64,000 nucleotides of DNA from Microvirga sp. TS319 (GCF_041276405.1 NZ_JBGGGT010000001.1:417501-481500), one strand, 5' to 3'; positions 17,877-28,288 are shown, counted from the first letter of the stretch. Notes: generated from the sequence alone by a model not told the origin. Program-made: numbers and translations.

Positions 17877-18374
17877 TCGTCGTGCGCATATCTGCCTTTG
17901 GGACTCTCTTCAGCTCGATGGGTCGCTCATCGAATGGCGGGTCTGGCCGAGCCTTTCGGAGGCGTTGCCGGCGGACCACCTGCTCGAGGAGCAGGGTCCC
18001 GGGCCGGTTATGATGCCTCCTCTCTTCTGCACTGAAAGTATATAACGGTTTGGTTGTGGTGAACCGAGGCGTGACGGGCTGAACTGAACAGAAAGCCCGT
18101 TTGCCGCCCGGACATCTGTCAGGCCTGGGATGGAGACGGACAGCCTCCGATACGGCGTAGGCGCCTCAAACGGGCTCCGGGCACGGGTGCAGAGGGCGGC
18201 GGAGGGGTTGACCGTGCCGCCCGCGCATTCGAAGTGCATGCTCTCTCTCAGGCATCAGAAATTTAATCGCAGCACTTAAGCGAAGGCTTGGGCAGGCTCG
18301 GCCTTTCACTCACCAATTCGTGAAACGCGGCCGCAAGTAAATCGGGACTCCGTTCGGACCATTCTTGCTATGGT
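17877..18374. other. Gene-free stretch before the formate dehydrogenase operon
   Basis: About 500 bases in which I see no supported gene. A 109-codon frame on the minus strand (17910-18239) has no signal, domain or plausible ribosome site. Confidence 0.45.
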
Positions 18375-18403
18375 TTGACAGTGGAAATGTTCAAAACTAC
18401 TCT
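18375..18403 (+). promoter_or_regulatory. Putative sigma-70 promoter of the formate dehydrogenase operon
   Basis: TTGACA, 17 bases, TACTCT, ending about 50 bases before the fdnG ATG. The -35 is a perfect consensus and the -10 retains the key TA....T pattern loosely. Confidence 0.5.
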
Positions 18404-18453
18404 AGTCGTGCAAAGAGAAGTTGCTGCAGTGCAAAACCGTAGGGAGGGTTACC

Positions 18454-21400
18454 ATGAACATGGAACTCTCACGACGCGGCTTCCTCAAAGCCGCCGGCGT
18501 GGGTGTTGCCGGTACCACGTTAGGGGCCTTCGGGTTCTCAGAGCTTGAGGCGGCACAGGTTGCGGCCGTCAGACCGTTCAAGCTGCTGAACACGATGGAG
18601 ACGCGCAATACCTGTCCGTATTGCTCGGTGGCTTGCGGCATCATCATGTATTCCAAGGGCGACCTTCGGAAGGGCGAGGCGGCCGATATCACCCATATCG
18701 AGGGCGATGCGGATCATCCGACGAACCGGGGGACGCTCTGCCCGAAGGGCGCGGCCCTGAAGGACTTCGTGAAGGCTGACACTCGGCTGAAGTACCCGAT
18801 GATCCGCAAGCCCGGTGGAGACAAGTTCGAACGGGTTTCGTGGGATCAGGCGCTCGACCGTATCGCAAGGCTGATGAAGGATGATCGCGATGCGAACTTC
18901 ATCGCCGCTAACACGGCTGGTGTTCCCGTCAATCGCTGGACGACGGTGGGTTTTCTTGCCGCTTCGGCGACCACGAATGAGACCGCTTATCTGACCTACA
19001 AGGTCGTTCGCAGCACAGGAATCGTCGCATTCGATAATCAGGCGCGCGTTTGACACGGCCCCACGGTGTCCAGTCTGGGCCCAACTTTCGGTCGTGGCGC
19101 GATGACCAATTCATGGACGGATATCCGGAATACGGATCTCGTCATCATCATGGGCGGCAACGCTGCCGAAGCTCATCCGTGCGGCTTCAAATGGGTCACG
19201 GAAGCTAAGGCCAATCGCGGCGCGAAGCTCATCGTCGTCGATCCGCGCTTCACGCGCTCGGCATCGGTCTCCGATTTCTATGCACCCATTCGGCAGGGCA
19301 CCGATATCGCGTTCCTGCTCGGCGTGATCAACTACTGCATCCAGAACGACAAGATTCAGTGGGAATACGTGAAGGCCTTCACGAATGCGTCCTATGTCGT
19401 GAAGGACGGCTTCGCCTATAAGGATGGCCTGTTCACGGGCTACGACGAGAACAAGCGCGACTACGATCGCTCGACCTGGGAATACGACATCGGCCCGGAC
19501 GGCTTCGCGGTGGTCGACGACACGCTGCAGAACCCGCGTTGCGTCTGGAACCTGCTCAAGACCCATGTCGCCACTTACACGCCCGACATGGTCGAGCGGA
19601 TCTGCGGCACGCCCAAGGACAAGTTCCTGAAGGTGGCGCAGATGATCTCGGAGTGCTCGTCTCCGACGAAGACCATGACGTCGATGTATGCGCTCGGCTG
19701 GACGCAGCATTCCAAGGGATCGCAGAACATCCGCACGATGGCGATGCTGCAGCTCATTCTCGGCAATATCGGCGTGCGCGGCGGCGGCATGAATGCCTTG
19801 CGCGGGCATTCGAATATCCAGGGGCTCACCGATATCGGCCTGATGTCGAACCTTCTGCCGGGCTACCTCAACATCCCTGTCGAGAAAGAGGTCGATTTTA
19901 CGACTTATATGTCGAGCCGGGCATTTAAGCCGCTGCGGCCGAACCAGACCAGCTACTGGCAGAATTACAAGAAGTTCTTCGTCAGTATCCAGAAGGCGCT
20001 GTGGGGTGATGCTGCGACGCCACAGAACGACTTCGCCTATCAGTACCTGCCCAAGCTCGACGTGCCGGCCTACGACGTGCTGCGCTATTTCGAGATGATG
20101 CACCAGGGCCAGGTGAACGGCTATTTCTGCCAGGGCTTCAATCCGCTTCTGGCCTTCCCGAACCGTCAGAAGATCACGGAGTCTCTGTCGAAGCTGAAAT
20201 GGCTCGTGACCATGGATCCGCTGGAGACGGAAACGTCCCGGTTCTGGGAGAACCACGGCGAGTACAACAACGTGAGCTCCGCTTCCATCCAGACGGAGGT
20301 GATCCAGTTGCCGTCCACCTGCTTTGCGGAGGATGACGGCTCGCTCGTCAATTCCAGCCGCTGGCTGCAATGGCACTGGGCGGGCGGCACCCCTCCCGGA
20401 GAGGCGAAGCACGATACGTGGATCATAGGGCAGATCTATCGCCGGCTGCGGGACCTCTACCAGAAGGAGGGAGGACCCTTTCCGGACCCGATCCTCAATC
20501 TCACCTGGAACTATCGGGATCCGAACGAGCCCTCTCCGGAAGAACTCGCCATGGAGCTCAACGGCTACGCTGTCGAGACCCTCTATGACCCGGCCGACCC
20601 CACGAAGGTGGTGCTGGAGAAGGGCAAGCAGGTCGTCAATTTCTCGGTCCTGCGTGACGACGGTACCACCGCCTGCGGCTGCTGGATCTATTCCGGCTGC
20701 TTCAACGAGGCCGGGAACAACATGGCGCGTCGGGATAATTCGGATCCGGACGACACCGGCGCCTATCCGAACTGGTCCTTCTCATGGCCTCTCAACCGGC
20801 GCATCCTCTACAATCGCGCCTCCGCGGACCTGCAGGGCAATCCGTGGGATCCGACCCGCAAGCTGATCGCCTGGGACGGAACGAAATGGTCAGGCTACGA
20901 CGTTCCGGACATCGCGCCCAACGCGAAGCCCGATGAGGTTGGCCCCTTCATCATGAACCAGGAGGGCGTGTCGCGTCTCTTCGCCCGCGGCCTCATGCGG
21001 GATGGACCCTTCCCTGTGCATTACGAGCCGTTCGAGGCGCCGATCGCCAACGTCGTGGCGCCCAGGATCCGGGGCAACCCGGTGGCGCGGGTCTTCCAGA
21101 GCGATGTGGCGCAGTTCGCCACTTCGGAGGAGTTTCCCTATGCGGCGACCTCGTACAGGCTGACGGAGCATTTCCACTACTGGACGAAGCACAACCGGGT
21201 GAACGCGGCGCTCCAGCCGGAGTTCTTCGTCGAGATCTCGGAGCAGCTCGCAGCCGAGAAGGGCATTGCGCCCGGCTCCTGGGTGCGGGTGTGGTCCAAG
21301 CGCGGTGAGGTGAAGGCGAAAGCCGTCGTGACGAAGCGCATCAAGCCTCTCATCTGCGACGGCAAGCCGGTCCACGTGGTCGGCATCCCGCTGCATTGGG

Positions 21401-21537
21401 GCTTCAGCGGGGTGGCCCGGAAGGGATGGGGGCCGAATTCCCTCACGCCGTTCGTGGGCGACGCCAACATCGAGACGCCTGAGTACAAGGCGTTCCTCGT
21501 CAATATCGAACCCACGACAGCTCCGGCGTCGGTCTGA
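18454..21537 (+). CDS. fdnG: Selenocysteine-containing formate dehydrogenase-N/O alpha subunit
   Basis: Periplasmic molybdenum/tungsten bis-MGD catalytic subunit that oxidises formate to CO2. It is encoded by one gene interrupted by an in-frame TGA at 19051-19053 (codon 200) that should be read as selenocysteine. The context [23 protein letters not shown] matches E. coli FdnG/FdoG, whose Sec is at 196. A twin-arginine signal ([12 protein letters not shown]) is followed by the [4Fe-4S] motif [11 protein letters not shown]. Total 1027 residues, close to the usual 1015. The ATG at 18454 follows GGGAGGGTTACC. FdnH, FdnI, FdhE, SelA, SelB and selC follow in the same direction, which strongly supports Sec decoding rather than a nonsense mutation. 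Confidence 0.97.
19051..19090 (+). other. Bacterial SECIS element at the fdnG UGA codon
   Basis: Immediately after the UGA, the mRNA can fold an apical hairpin at 19065-19082: GG, bulged U, GUCC, loop AGUCU, GGGC, CC. The bulged U and the GU in the loop are the features bound by SelB in E. coli fdhF/fdnG. Spacing from the UGA is the same as in those genes. It lies inside the coding sequence. Confidence 0.85.
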
Positions 21538-21548
21538 GGAGGAGTGGA

Positions 21549-22499
21549 ATGGAACCAAGTCCCCATACCGCAACCAGCAATCCTCCCGTCGCTGCCACAG
21601 CCTCGAACCTGTCGGAGCGGGATCTCGTTCGCCGTTCCGCATCGACGGTTCCGCCGCCGGCCCGTCAGTTGGAGCCGGTCGCGAAGCTCATCGACGTGTC
21701 GAAATGCATCGGCTGCAAGGCCTGCCAATCGGCCTGCATCGAATGGAACGATACGCATCCGGACATCGAAACCAATGTGGGCGTCTATGAGAACCCGCAT
21801 GATCTGACGCCGGACATGTTCACCCTGATGCGGTTCACCGAATGGGACAATCCGCAGACGGGGAACCTCGAATGGCTGATCCGCAAGGATGGCTGCATGC
21901 ATTGTGCGGATCCAGGCTGCCTGAAGGCCTGCCCCGCGCCCGGAGCCATCGTGCAGTACTCCAACGGAATCGTGGATTTCATCCACGAGAACTGCATCGG
22001 CTGCGGCTATTGCATCAAGGGATGCCCCTTCAACATCCCGCGCATTTCGAAGGTCGATCATACGGCCTACAAATGTACTCTCTGCTCCGACCGCGTCGCC
22101 GTTGGGCAGGGGCCGGCCTGCGCGAAGGCCTGTCCGACCCACGCGATTACCTTCGGCACCAAAGAGGATATGAAGAACCTCGCCGACAGTCGGATCAAGG
22201 ATCTCAAATCCCGCGGCTACGAGAATGCCGGCCTCTATGATCCGCCAGGGGTGGGCGGAACGCATGTGATGTACGTTCTGCATCACAATGATCAGCCCGA
22301 AATCTATTCGGGTCTGCCGAAGGATCCGAAGATCAGCCCTGTCGTCAATGCCTGGAAGGGTATGACGAAGTATCTGGGCTTCGCAGCGATGGGTCTTGCA
22401 GCCGCGGCGGGCGTCCTCCATGCGGCTCTGGTCAGCCCCAACCGTGTCACACGGGAGGATGAGGAGAAAGCCGAGGATCTCGTGAAGGAGAAGACCTGA
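21549..22499 (+). CDS. fdnH: Formate dehydrogenase-N/O iron-sulfur (beta) subunit
   Basis: Electron-transfer subunit carrying four [4Fe-4S] clusters between FdnG and the membrane cytochrome. The 316-residue product has four ferredoxin-type cysteine groups: [11 protein letters not shown] near residue 56, [20 protein letters not shown] and CTLCSD...CAKACP. A single C-terminal membrane helix ([20 protein letters not shown] near 278-297) anchors it, as in FdnH/FdoH. It begins 11 bases after fdnG and its last codons overlap the next gene. Confidence 0.95.
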   Translation: MEPSPHTATSNPPVAATASNLSERDLVRRSASTVPPPARQLEPVAKLIDVSKCIGCKACQSACIEWNDTHPDIETNVGVYENPHDLTPDMFTLMRFTEWDNPQTGNLEWLIRKDGCMHCADPGCLKACPAPGAIVQYSNGIVDFIHENCIGCGYCIKGCPFNIPRISKVDHTAYKCTLCSDRVAVGQGPACAKACPTHAITFGTKEDMKNLADSRIKDLKSRGYENAGLYDPPGVGGTHVMYVLHHNDQPEIYSGLPKDPKISPVVNAWKGMTKYLGFAAMGLAAAAGVLHAALVSPNRVTREDEEKAEDLVKEKT

Positions 22500-23194
22500 T
22501 GGCTGTCACGGACATCGCGAAGGAAGATGCGATTTATCCCGGCAAGCCGGTTGTCGTGGGCCGGTACAACCTGCCGGCTCGGATCAATCACTGGATCACG
22601 GCGGCTTCGCTCATTCTTCTCGCGCTGTCGGGCCTTGCCTTCTTCCATCCGTCACTGTTCTTCCTGACGGGCCTGTTCGGTGGCGGACAAAACGCTCGTG
22701 CCTTTCATCCCTGGATCGGCGTCGTCCTGTTCTTCAGCTTCGCTGGCCTCTTCATCCGCTTCTGGCGCGCCAATCTGCCGGAGAAATCCGACACGGAATG
22801 GCTTGCGCATACCAGTGATGTGATTGCCGGAAACGAGGACAGGCTGCCCGAGGTCGGCCGCTATAATGCGATTCAGAAGTTCAATTTCTGGGTCATGGCG
22901 CTCCTGATCATTGGCCTGATCCTGACGGGCCTCGCGATCTGGGATCAGTATTTCTCCGACTGGACGACCATTCCACAGAAGCGCGCCGCGGTTCTCATTC
23001 ATTCTCTCGCAGCGGTCGCGCTCATCTGCATCTGGATCGTCCATGTCTATGCGGCGATCTGGACGCGCGGCACGCTTCGGGCGATGACGCGTGGTTCGGT
23101 CACCGGCGGCTGGGCCTGGAAACACCACCGCCGCTGGTTGAAGGAGCTGGCGGAGCGCCATAGAACGAAGAAGCCGGCGACGCCTGCCGAGTAG
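22499..23194 (+). CDS. fdnI: Formate dehydrogenase-N/O cytochrome b556 (gamma) subunit
   Basis: Inner-membrane di-heme cytochrome b subunit that passes electrons to quinone. It has 231 residues and four transmembrane helices (near 27-48, 74-95, 132-153 and 171-193). Candidate heme-ligating histidines are INHWI in helix 1, HPWIG in helix 2, and IHSLAAV and VHVYAAI in helix 4. The start codon overlaps the fdnH stop (ATGA), so the two are translationally coupled. Length and helix layout fit the FdnI/FdoI family. Confidence 0.94.
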   Translation: MAVTDIAKEDAIYPGKPVVVGRYNLPARINHWITAASLILLALSGLAFFHPSLFFLTGLFGGGQNARAFHPWIGVVLFFSFAGLFIRFWRANLPEKSDTEWLAHTSDVIAGNEDRLPEVGRYNAIQKFNFWVMALLIIGLILTGLAIWDQYFSDWTTIPQKRAAVLIHSLAAVALICIWIVHVYAAIWTRGTLRAMTRGSVTGGWAWKHHRRWLKELAERHRTKKPATPAE

Positions 23195-23235
23195 GTGGCG
23201 CCATGACACGTGACCCGTGCGGTTCGTGAGGTTGC

Positions 23236-24153
23236 ATGACACATTCCAGTTCCGTCGAGCCGAACCCAGCATCCATCGGTCGCGTTCCGGCCCCACCCTT
23301 CGTCCGATTGCCGGATCCGAGAGCCCTTTTCGAGGCTCGGCATCTGCGCCTCGAAACTCTGGCGCAATCAAGCGAGCTTGCGCCCTACCTGCGGTTCGTT
23401 GCAGGGATCTCGGCTGCTCAAAACCGTATCCAGGACGATCTGCCCGAACCTGATCTTCCGTCGTCGGAAATTCTCGAGCGGGCGCATGAATTCGGCATGC
23501 CGCCCCTCGATAGAAGCCGTGTCGAACGCGATGAGGTCTTGGGTGAGACCCTGGAACGCCTGTTTGACGCGGTCACGCCGCTGGCCAAGCCGCCGGAGGC
23601 GCAAAGCGCGCTTGAGACGATCAAAGCGGCTCCGCGGGAACGACTGGGTGAGATCATCCACGGCGTTCTGACGGATTCGATCTCGGCCGATGCGCTCGCC
23701 GAGCACGTCTATGTGGCGGCTGGGCTGCAAGTCCATTTCGCCCGGCTGGCGGCGAAGCTCGACAAAAACCGGCTGGTCCGGGTCGGGGATGGCGCATGTC
23801 CCTGCTGCGGCAGTCCTCCGACCACGTCCCTGGTGGTCGGATGGATCGGAGCTGAGGGCACACGCTACTGCTCCTGCTCCCTGTGCGGCACCCTCTGGAA
23901 TGTCGTGCGAGTGACATGTGTGCTGTGCAGTTCCACGAAAGGAATCGGCTATCAGGAAGTCGACGGGGGACCAGGAACCATCAAGGCGGAGTGCTGCGAC
24001 AATTGCCGCGGCTATGTGAAGATTCTCCACCAGCAGAAGGACGCTGCCCTGGACCCGGTCGCAGACGACATCGCAAGCATGGGGCTCGACCTCCTTCTCC
24101 GGGACGGCGAATTCCAGCGCGGCGGCTTCAACCCCTTCCTGCTGGGGGTCTGA
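23236..24153 (+). CDS. fdhE: Formate dehydrogenase accessory protein FdhE
   Basis: Cytoplasmic maturation factor for Tat-exported respiratory formate dehydrogenases. The 305-residue product has the rubredoxin-like cysteine pairs typical of FdhE, which bind iron: CPCCGSPP near residue 193, CSLCGTLWN and CVLCSS near 215-235, and CCDNCRGYVK near 255. It sits 41 bases after fdnI and 3 bases before selA, consistent with a single operon for enzyme, maturation and selenocysteine synthesis. FdhD, the other usual accessory protein, is not in the window. Confidence 0.93.
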   Translation: MTHSSSVEPNPASIGRVPAPPFVRLPDPRALFEARHLRLETLAQSSELAPYLRFVAGISAAQNRIQDDLPEPDLPSSEILERAHEFGMPPLDRSRVERDEVLGETLERLFDAVTPLAKPPEAQSALETIKAAPRERLGEIIHGVLTDSISADALAEHVYVAAGLQVHFARLAAKLDKNRLVRVGDGACPCCGSPPTTSLVVGWIGAEGTRYCSCSLCGTLWNVVRVTCVLCSSTKGIGYQEVDGGPGTIKAECCDNCRGYVKILHQQKDAALDPVADDIASMGLDLLLRDGEFQRGGFNPFLLGV

Positions 24154-24156
24154 GCC

Positions 24157-25560
24157 ATGGACGACGCGTCTCCCTCAAGCCTGCGCCGCCTTCCGTCGGT
24201 GGATCGTCTGCTGCGCCGCCCAGACCTCGTGGCTGCGGTTGCACAACACGGTCGTTCCGAGACTACGCTCGCGATCCGGGAAACTCTGGGAGAACTCCGT
24301 GAGATCCTGAAGCCCGGAACATCGATCGACGAGAGGGATATCGTCGCGTCTGTCCTGTCCCGGATCGATGTTCGTGCCGACACGCGCATGAAGCGGCTTT
24401 TCAACCTCACCGGCACGGTGCTGCACACCAATCTCGGCCGCGCGATCCTCGCCGAGGAAGCCATCGAGGCCGCAACGGCCGCCATGCGCCATGCGGTGTC
24501 CCTCGAATTCGATCTCGACAGCGGCAAGCGCGGAGAGCGGGACGATCACGTCCGCGCCCTCGTCTGCGAGCTGACAGGGGCGGAGGACGCGACCCTCGTC
24601 AACAATAATGCGGCCGCGGTGCTCCTTGTCCTCAATACGCTCTCAACGGGCAGGGAAGCGGTCGTCTCCCGCGGAGAACTCATCGAGATCGGTGGTGCAT
24701 TCCGAATGCCCGAGATCATGGCAGGGGCAGGGGCACTGCTGCGCGAGGTGGGGACGACGAACCGCACCCATCCGCGCGATTATGTGAATGCACTCGGACC
24801 TGAAACCGGGCTCATCCTCAAGGTCCACACCTCGAACTATCGCATCGAAGGATTCACGGCGGAGGTTGACGCTCGCGATCTCGCCAAAATCGCACGGCAG
24901 CACAACGTGCCTCTCGTCAATGATCTCGGTTCGGGAACGCTCGTCGATCTCTCCCGGTTCGGACTGAGAAAGGAGCCCACGGTTCGTGAGGCCGTGGATG
25001 AGGGTGCGGATCTCGTCACCTTCTCGGGCGACAAGCTCCTCGGCGGGCCGCAGGCGGGCTTCATCGTCGGGCGCAAGGACCTCATCGCCGCCATCAACCG
25101 CAACCCCATGAAGCGCGCGTTGCGGGTCGACAAGATGCGGCTTGCGGCCTGTGAGGCGACCCTGAAACTCTATCGCGATCCCGACCGGCTCACCGAGAGG
25201 CTTCCCACCATGCGCTTCCTGGCGCGGTCCGTGAAAGACGTTCGGAAGCAGGCGTCTCGTCTCGCACCGGTCCTGGCCGAAGTCCTGGGAGCCGCTGTCG
25301 TTGTCGAGGCCGTGCCATGTCGAAGCCAGATCGGTTCGGGGGCGCTTCCGCTCGATACGATTGCGAGTTTCGGACTGTCGCTGAAACCGAAGGGGGGCGG
25401 GCGAGCCCTTGAACAGCTGAGCACCGCGTTCAGACGCTTGCCACGTCCCGTGATCGGCCGCATCGCCGAGGGTGCCCTCATCTTCGATCTCCGGTGCCTT
25501 GACCACGAGAACCTGTTTCGGGAGAACCTCTCGTCGCTTAAGCCTGGGGGCGCCTCGTGA
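24157..25560 (+). CDS. selA: L-seryl-tRNA(Sec) selenium transferase SelA
   Basis: PLP-dependent enzyme that converts Ser-tRNA(Sec) to Sec-tRNA(Sec) using selenophosphate. The 467-residue length is normal. The N-terminal tRNA-binding region begins RRLPSVDRLLRRP. The core shows LTGTVLHTNLGRA, NNNAAAVLLVLNTL and HTSNYRIEGF. The PLP lysine is in TFSGDKLLGGPQAG near residue 293. It begins three bases after fdhE and its stop overlaps the selB GTG start (GTGA). Confidence 0.97.
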   Translation: MDDASPSSLRRLPSVDRLLRRPDLVAAVAQHGRSETTLAIRETLGELREILKPGTSIDERDIVASVLSRIDVRADTRMKRLFNLTGTVLHTNLGRAILAEEAIEAATAAMRHAVSLEFDLDSGKRGERDDHVRALVCELTGAEDATLVNNNAAAVLLVLNTLSTGREAVVSRGELIEIGGAFRMPEIMAGAGALLREVGTTNRTHPRDYVNALGPETGLILKVHTSNYRIEGFTAEVDARDLAKIARQHNVPLVNDLGSGTLVDLSRFGLRKEPTVREAVDEGADLVTFSGDKLLGGPQAGFIVGRKDLIAAINRNPMKRALRVDKMRLAACEATLKLYRDPDRLTERLPTMRFLARSVKDVRKQASRLAPVLAEVLGAAVVVEAVPCRSQIGSGALPLDTIASFGLSLKPKGGGRALEQLSTAFRRLPRPVIGRIAEGALIFDLRCLDHENLFRENLSSLKPGGAS

Positions 25561-27626
25561 TCGTCGGCACGTCCGGGCATATCGATCATGGAAAGACCGC
25601 GCTCGTCAAAACGCTGACAGGCGTCGATACGGATCGCCTGAAGGAGGAGAAGGCACGCGGCATCACGGTCGATCTCGGCTTCGCCTACTGGCCTCAGGGT
25701 AACGGGGATGTCATCGGCTTCGTGGACGTTCCGGGGCATGAACGCTTCGTTCATTCCATGGTGGCGGGCGCGAGCGGCATCGACTTCGTGATGCTGGTGG
25801 TAGCGGCGGACGATGCGGTGAAGCCGCAGACCCTCGAGCATCTTGCCATTATCGACCTTCTCGGCATCGATCATGGCGTCGTAGTCCTCAGCAAGGCCGA
25901 TCTGGCAGATGACGAGCGGCGCATGGAGGCCTGCGAACAGATCCGTGGCGTTCTCGCCGGTACGTCTCTGGCGAACCATCCGATCATTCCCGTCTCCGTC
26001 GTCACGGGAGAGGGTGTCGATGCCCTGAAGCAACACCTGCAGGCTGCGAGCGTCCTGCGTCAGCGCCCTGCGGACGGTCTGTTCCGCCTCTCCGTCGACC
26101 GCAGCTTCACTCTGGCGGGAGCCGGGACGGTGGTGACGGGGACGATCCTGTCCGGTTCGGTATCGGTGGGCGACCAGGTGGTCATAAGCCCGGCCGGACA
26201 TGCCGCGCGGGTTCGCTCCATCCGTGCCCAGAACCGTCCGGCGCAGCGGGGCGTGGCGGGCGAGCGTTGTGCCTTGAATCTGGCCGGAGACGGCATCTCG
26301 AAGGATACGGTCGGCCGCGGCGATGTGGTCCTCGCACCGGCGCTTCATGCTCCGACCGACAGGATCGACGCTCGCCTCCGTCTTCTCAAAACCGAAAGGA
26401 AGCCGGTCGGCCAGTGGCATCCTGTCCGCCTGCACCATGCGGCGGCGGAGGTCGGCGCGCGGATTGTCCTGCTCGAGGACGAGCCGTTGTTGCCGGGCGG
26501 GGAAGCTTTCGTCCAGCTTGTCCTCGACCGCCCGATCGCCGCCGCAGCCCATGATCGCTTCGTCCTGCGTGACACGTCGGCACAACGGACGATCGGAGGC
26601 GGCATCCTCATCGATCTGCGAGCCCCAGCCCGGCACAGGCGTGGAGCCGAGCGCCGAGCGCAGCTTCATGCCCAGGCGCAGAGCGAGCCGGCGGCCGCCA
26701 TGGCAGCACTTGCGGCGGTGCATCCGCATGTCTTCGATCTGGCGACCTTTGCCCGAGACCGATCGATGACTCCCGCTGTTGCGACGACCATTGCCGACCG
26801 GCTCGGTCTGGTTCGTCTCGCGGCGGGCGCGTCGACGCTGGCCCTCGAGCGGGAGCGCTGGCGGGTTTTCGAAACCCATATCGTCGACGCTCTCGCGGCG
26901 TATCACGCCGAGAACCCGGACCTGCAGGGCATGGGCCTCGAGCGACTGCGCCTCCAAAGCGAACCGCGTCTTCCGATCGCGGGATTTCGGTCCGCGCTCC
27001 AGGTTCTTGTCGCTGCGGACAGGATCAGGGTCGACGGTGCGTGGATCCACCTTCCTGGCCATGAGGTGCGCCTCGATGCGGGCGAGGAGCGTTTATGGGA
27101 GATCGTACAACCGCTTCTGTCGGGCGGGGAGCGCTTTCGCCCGCCCCGCGTCCGTGACATCGCCAATCTTCTGGAACTGCCCGAGGACGAGATCCGTGCT
27201 CTGTGCAAGGTCCTCAGCCGCCTCGGCCGGCTTGACGAAGTTGCGCATGATCACTTCTTTCTGCGCGATACCGTTGCCGAAATGGTCGGCATCCTCGAAA
27301 AGCTTGCCGCGGGTGCGGCAGGCGGGCAGTTCACGGCAGCGCAATTCCGCGACTGCGTTCTGAGCGGCCGTAAGGTCGCCATCCAGATCCTCGAATTCTT
27401 CGACCGGCACGGCGTAACCTTGCGTCGCGGCGATCTTCGTCGCATCAATTCGCATCGACTCGAACTTTTTCGGCAAACGCGGGAGAAAGGACAGGGAGGA
27501 GAATCGTCCCCGGTGGGGCGTCCGGACTTCAAATCCGGGTGGGGCTGCGAGCCGGTCCTCGGTGGGTTCGACTCCCACTCTCTTCCGCCATCCTCGCCAA
27601 GCGGCCTGTCGCAGGGTCGGAGGTGA
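25557..27626 (+). CDS. selB: Selenocysteine-specific elongation factor SelB
   Basis: GTPase that delivers Sec-tRNA(Sec) to the ribosome at UGA codons marked by SECIS. G-motifs are [10 protein letters not shown] (G1), [12 protein letters not shown] (G3) and LSKADL (G4). An EF-Tu-like beta-barrel region follows, and C-terminal winged helices that bind SECIS end near [20 protein letters not shown]. Start is GTG at 25557, overlapping the selA stop. Homologues normally end about 10-20 residues after the last winged helix. Here the frame continues through the whole tRNA-Sec gene and stops at 27624-27626. The last ~45 residues are therefore encoded by tRNA-Sec and adjoining sequence and are probably not functional SelB. 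Confidence 0.95.
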   Translation: MIVGTSGHIDHGKTALVKTLTGVDTDRLKEEKARGITVDLGFAYWPQGNGDVIGFVDVPGHERFVHSMVAGASGIDFVMLVVAADDAVKPQTLEHLAIIDLLGIDHGVVVLSKADLADDERRMEACEQIRGVLAGTSLANHPIIPVSVVTGEGVDALKQHLQAASVLRQRPADGLFRLSVDRSFTLAGAGTVVTGTILSGSVSVGDQVVISPAGHAARVRSIRAQNRPAQRGVAGERCALNLAGDGISKDTVGRGDVVLAPALHAPTDRIDARLRLLKTERKPVGQWHPVRLHHAAAEVGARIVLLEDEPLLPGGEAFVQLVLDRPIAAAAHDRFVLRDTSAQRTIGGGILIDLRAPARHRRGAERRAQLHAQAQSEPAAAMAALAAVHPHVFDLATFARDRSMTPAVATTIADRLGLVRLAAGASTLALERERWRVFETHIVDALAAYHAENPDLQGMGLERLRLQSEPRLPIAGFRSALQVLVAADRIRVDGAWIHLPGHEVRLDAGEERLWEIVQPLLSGGERFRPPRVRDIANLLELPEDEIRALCKVLSRLGRLDEVAHDHFFLRDTVAEMVGILEKLAAGAAGGQFTAAQFRDCVLSGRKVAIQILEFFDRHGVTLRRGDLRRINSHRLELFRQTREKGQGGESSPVGRPDFKSGWGCEPVLGGFDSHSLPPSSPSGLSQGRR
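27495..27590 (+). tRNA. selC: tRNA-Sec (anticodon UCA)
   Basis: A 96-base tRNA with tRNA-Sec hallmarks. The 8-bp acceptor stem is GGAGGAGA with TCTCTTCC (one G-U). The extended D stem is TCCCC...GGGGC. The anticodon arm is CCGGA-CTTCAAA-TCCGG with anticodon TCA at 27529-27531. A long variable arm follows, then the T arm GTGGG-TTCGACT-CCCAC. Discriminator G and an encoded CCA are present. The anticodon arm is almost identical to E. coli selC. It is entirely contained in the 3' part of the selB frame on the same strand, so it must be processed from the selB transcript or have its own internal promoter. Confidence 0.95.
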
Positions 27627-27639
27627 CTGCCCGTCAGCT

Positions 27640-27872
27640 AGAGCATCGGACGCAAAAGTGGGAACCGGTTTTGCGTGAAAAGGTGCTCAAGCAAGGAGAG
27701 CATCGGACGCAAAAGTGGGAACCGGTTTTGCGTGAAAAGGTGCTCAAAAGCAAAATGTTACAGCATCGGACGTGAGTTCGATTTCACGTCCGATGCTGTA
27801 GAGAATCGTGCGGACCCGGCGGGCCGCGCGAGCGAAAAGTCGACCCGGTTTTCCGTCACAACGATGCTCTAG
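27640..27872. repeat. Cluster of four palindromic repeat modules after selC
   Basis: Two copies of a 50-bp module (27641-27690 and 27698-27747) are identical: GAGCATCGGACGCAAAAGTG...ACCGGTTTTGCG...GTGCTCAA. They are followed by a near-perfect palindrome at 27762-27802 (CAGCATCGGACGTGAG... CACGTCCGATGCTG) and a fourth, divergent module ending CGATGCTC. This is the densest copy of the repeat family in the window and begins 50 bases after tRNA-Sec. Confidence 0.85.
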
Positions 27873-27881
27873 AGGGCGCGG

Positions 27882-28220
27882 TCAGCGCGATGGCATGCAA
27901 CCGCGGGACGAATCGGCCTGGTTGGGCGCGGCGGCGCTGTTCATCGGATCGAGACCGCTCGCCGTAGCGGGATGCTCCGAGGGCGATTGCGGGGTGGGCC
28001 CTTTCGGAGTCGTGCCGATAAAGGAGCCACCGACCCCCCCCGTCCACCCGGATGAGCCCGCCGTTCCCGGTGAAGTGCCGGAGGCCTGATTATGCGGATC
28101 GGGCGGAGTGGCGGCCGTCGTCGAGGGCGCCTCCGGGCAAGGCGACTGTGCCGCATTTTGCGCCCAACAGGGGGTCGACAGGCCGAAGGTTGCGACGACA
28201 AGGATCAAGGGGGCTCGCAT
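27882..28220 (-). CDS. Small exported Pro/Ser/Thr/Gly-rich protein
   Basis: A 112-residue product with a clear Sec signal peptide (MRAPLILVVATFGLSTPCWA, cleaved before QNAAQ). The low-complexity mature part is rich in Pro, Ser, Thr, Ala and Gly, including SSGWTGGVGGSFIGT. Start at 28220 is supported by AGAGGAGC ten bases upstream. No domain is recognisable; probably a periplasmic or surface protein. It lies just downstream of selD on the same strand but 69 bases away. There is no evidence that it belongs to the selenium module. Confidence 0.6.
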   Translation of the reverse strand: MRAPLILVVATFGLSTPCWAQNAAQSPCPEAPSTTAATPPDPHNQASGTSPGTAGSSGWTGGVGGSFIGTTPKGPTPQSPSEHPATASGLDPMNSAAAPNQADSSRGCMPSR

Positions 28221-28288
28221 GGCATCCAGCTCCTCTCGGCTCGAGCATCGGAGCAACGTGACGAAGCGCGGCAGGTTCCGGAAAGTTC

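Noticed and set aside
17910..18239. 109-codon minus-strand frame before fdnG
   Set aside because: No ribosome site, no family, skewed composition; treated as non-coding.
19051..19053. In-frame stop codon dividing the formate dehydrogenase gene into two ORFs
   Set aside because: Not a pseudogene: the residue context, downstream SECIS hairpin and adjacent selA/selB/selC show it is a selenocysteine codon.
19111..20412. 433-codon minus-strand frame opposite fdnG
   Set aside because: Antisense shadow; fdnG is certain.
25170..27062. 630-codon open frame on the minus strand opposite selA/selB
   Set aside because: Antisense shadow of GC-rich coding sequence; no domain, start signal or plausible composition, and selA and selB are unambiguous.
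27640..27872. Possible CRISPR array
   Set aside because: Only two identical repeats with a 7-base gap, each itself palindromic and found elsewhere in the window; no spacers and no cas genes.
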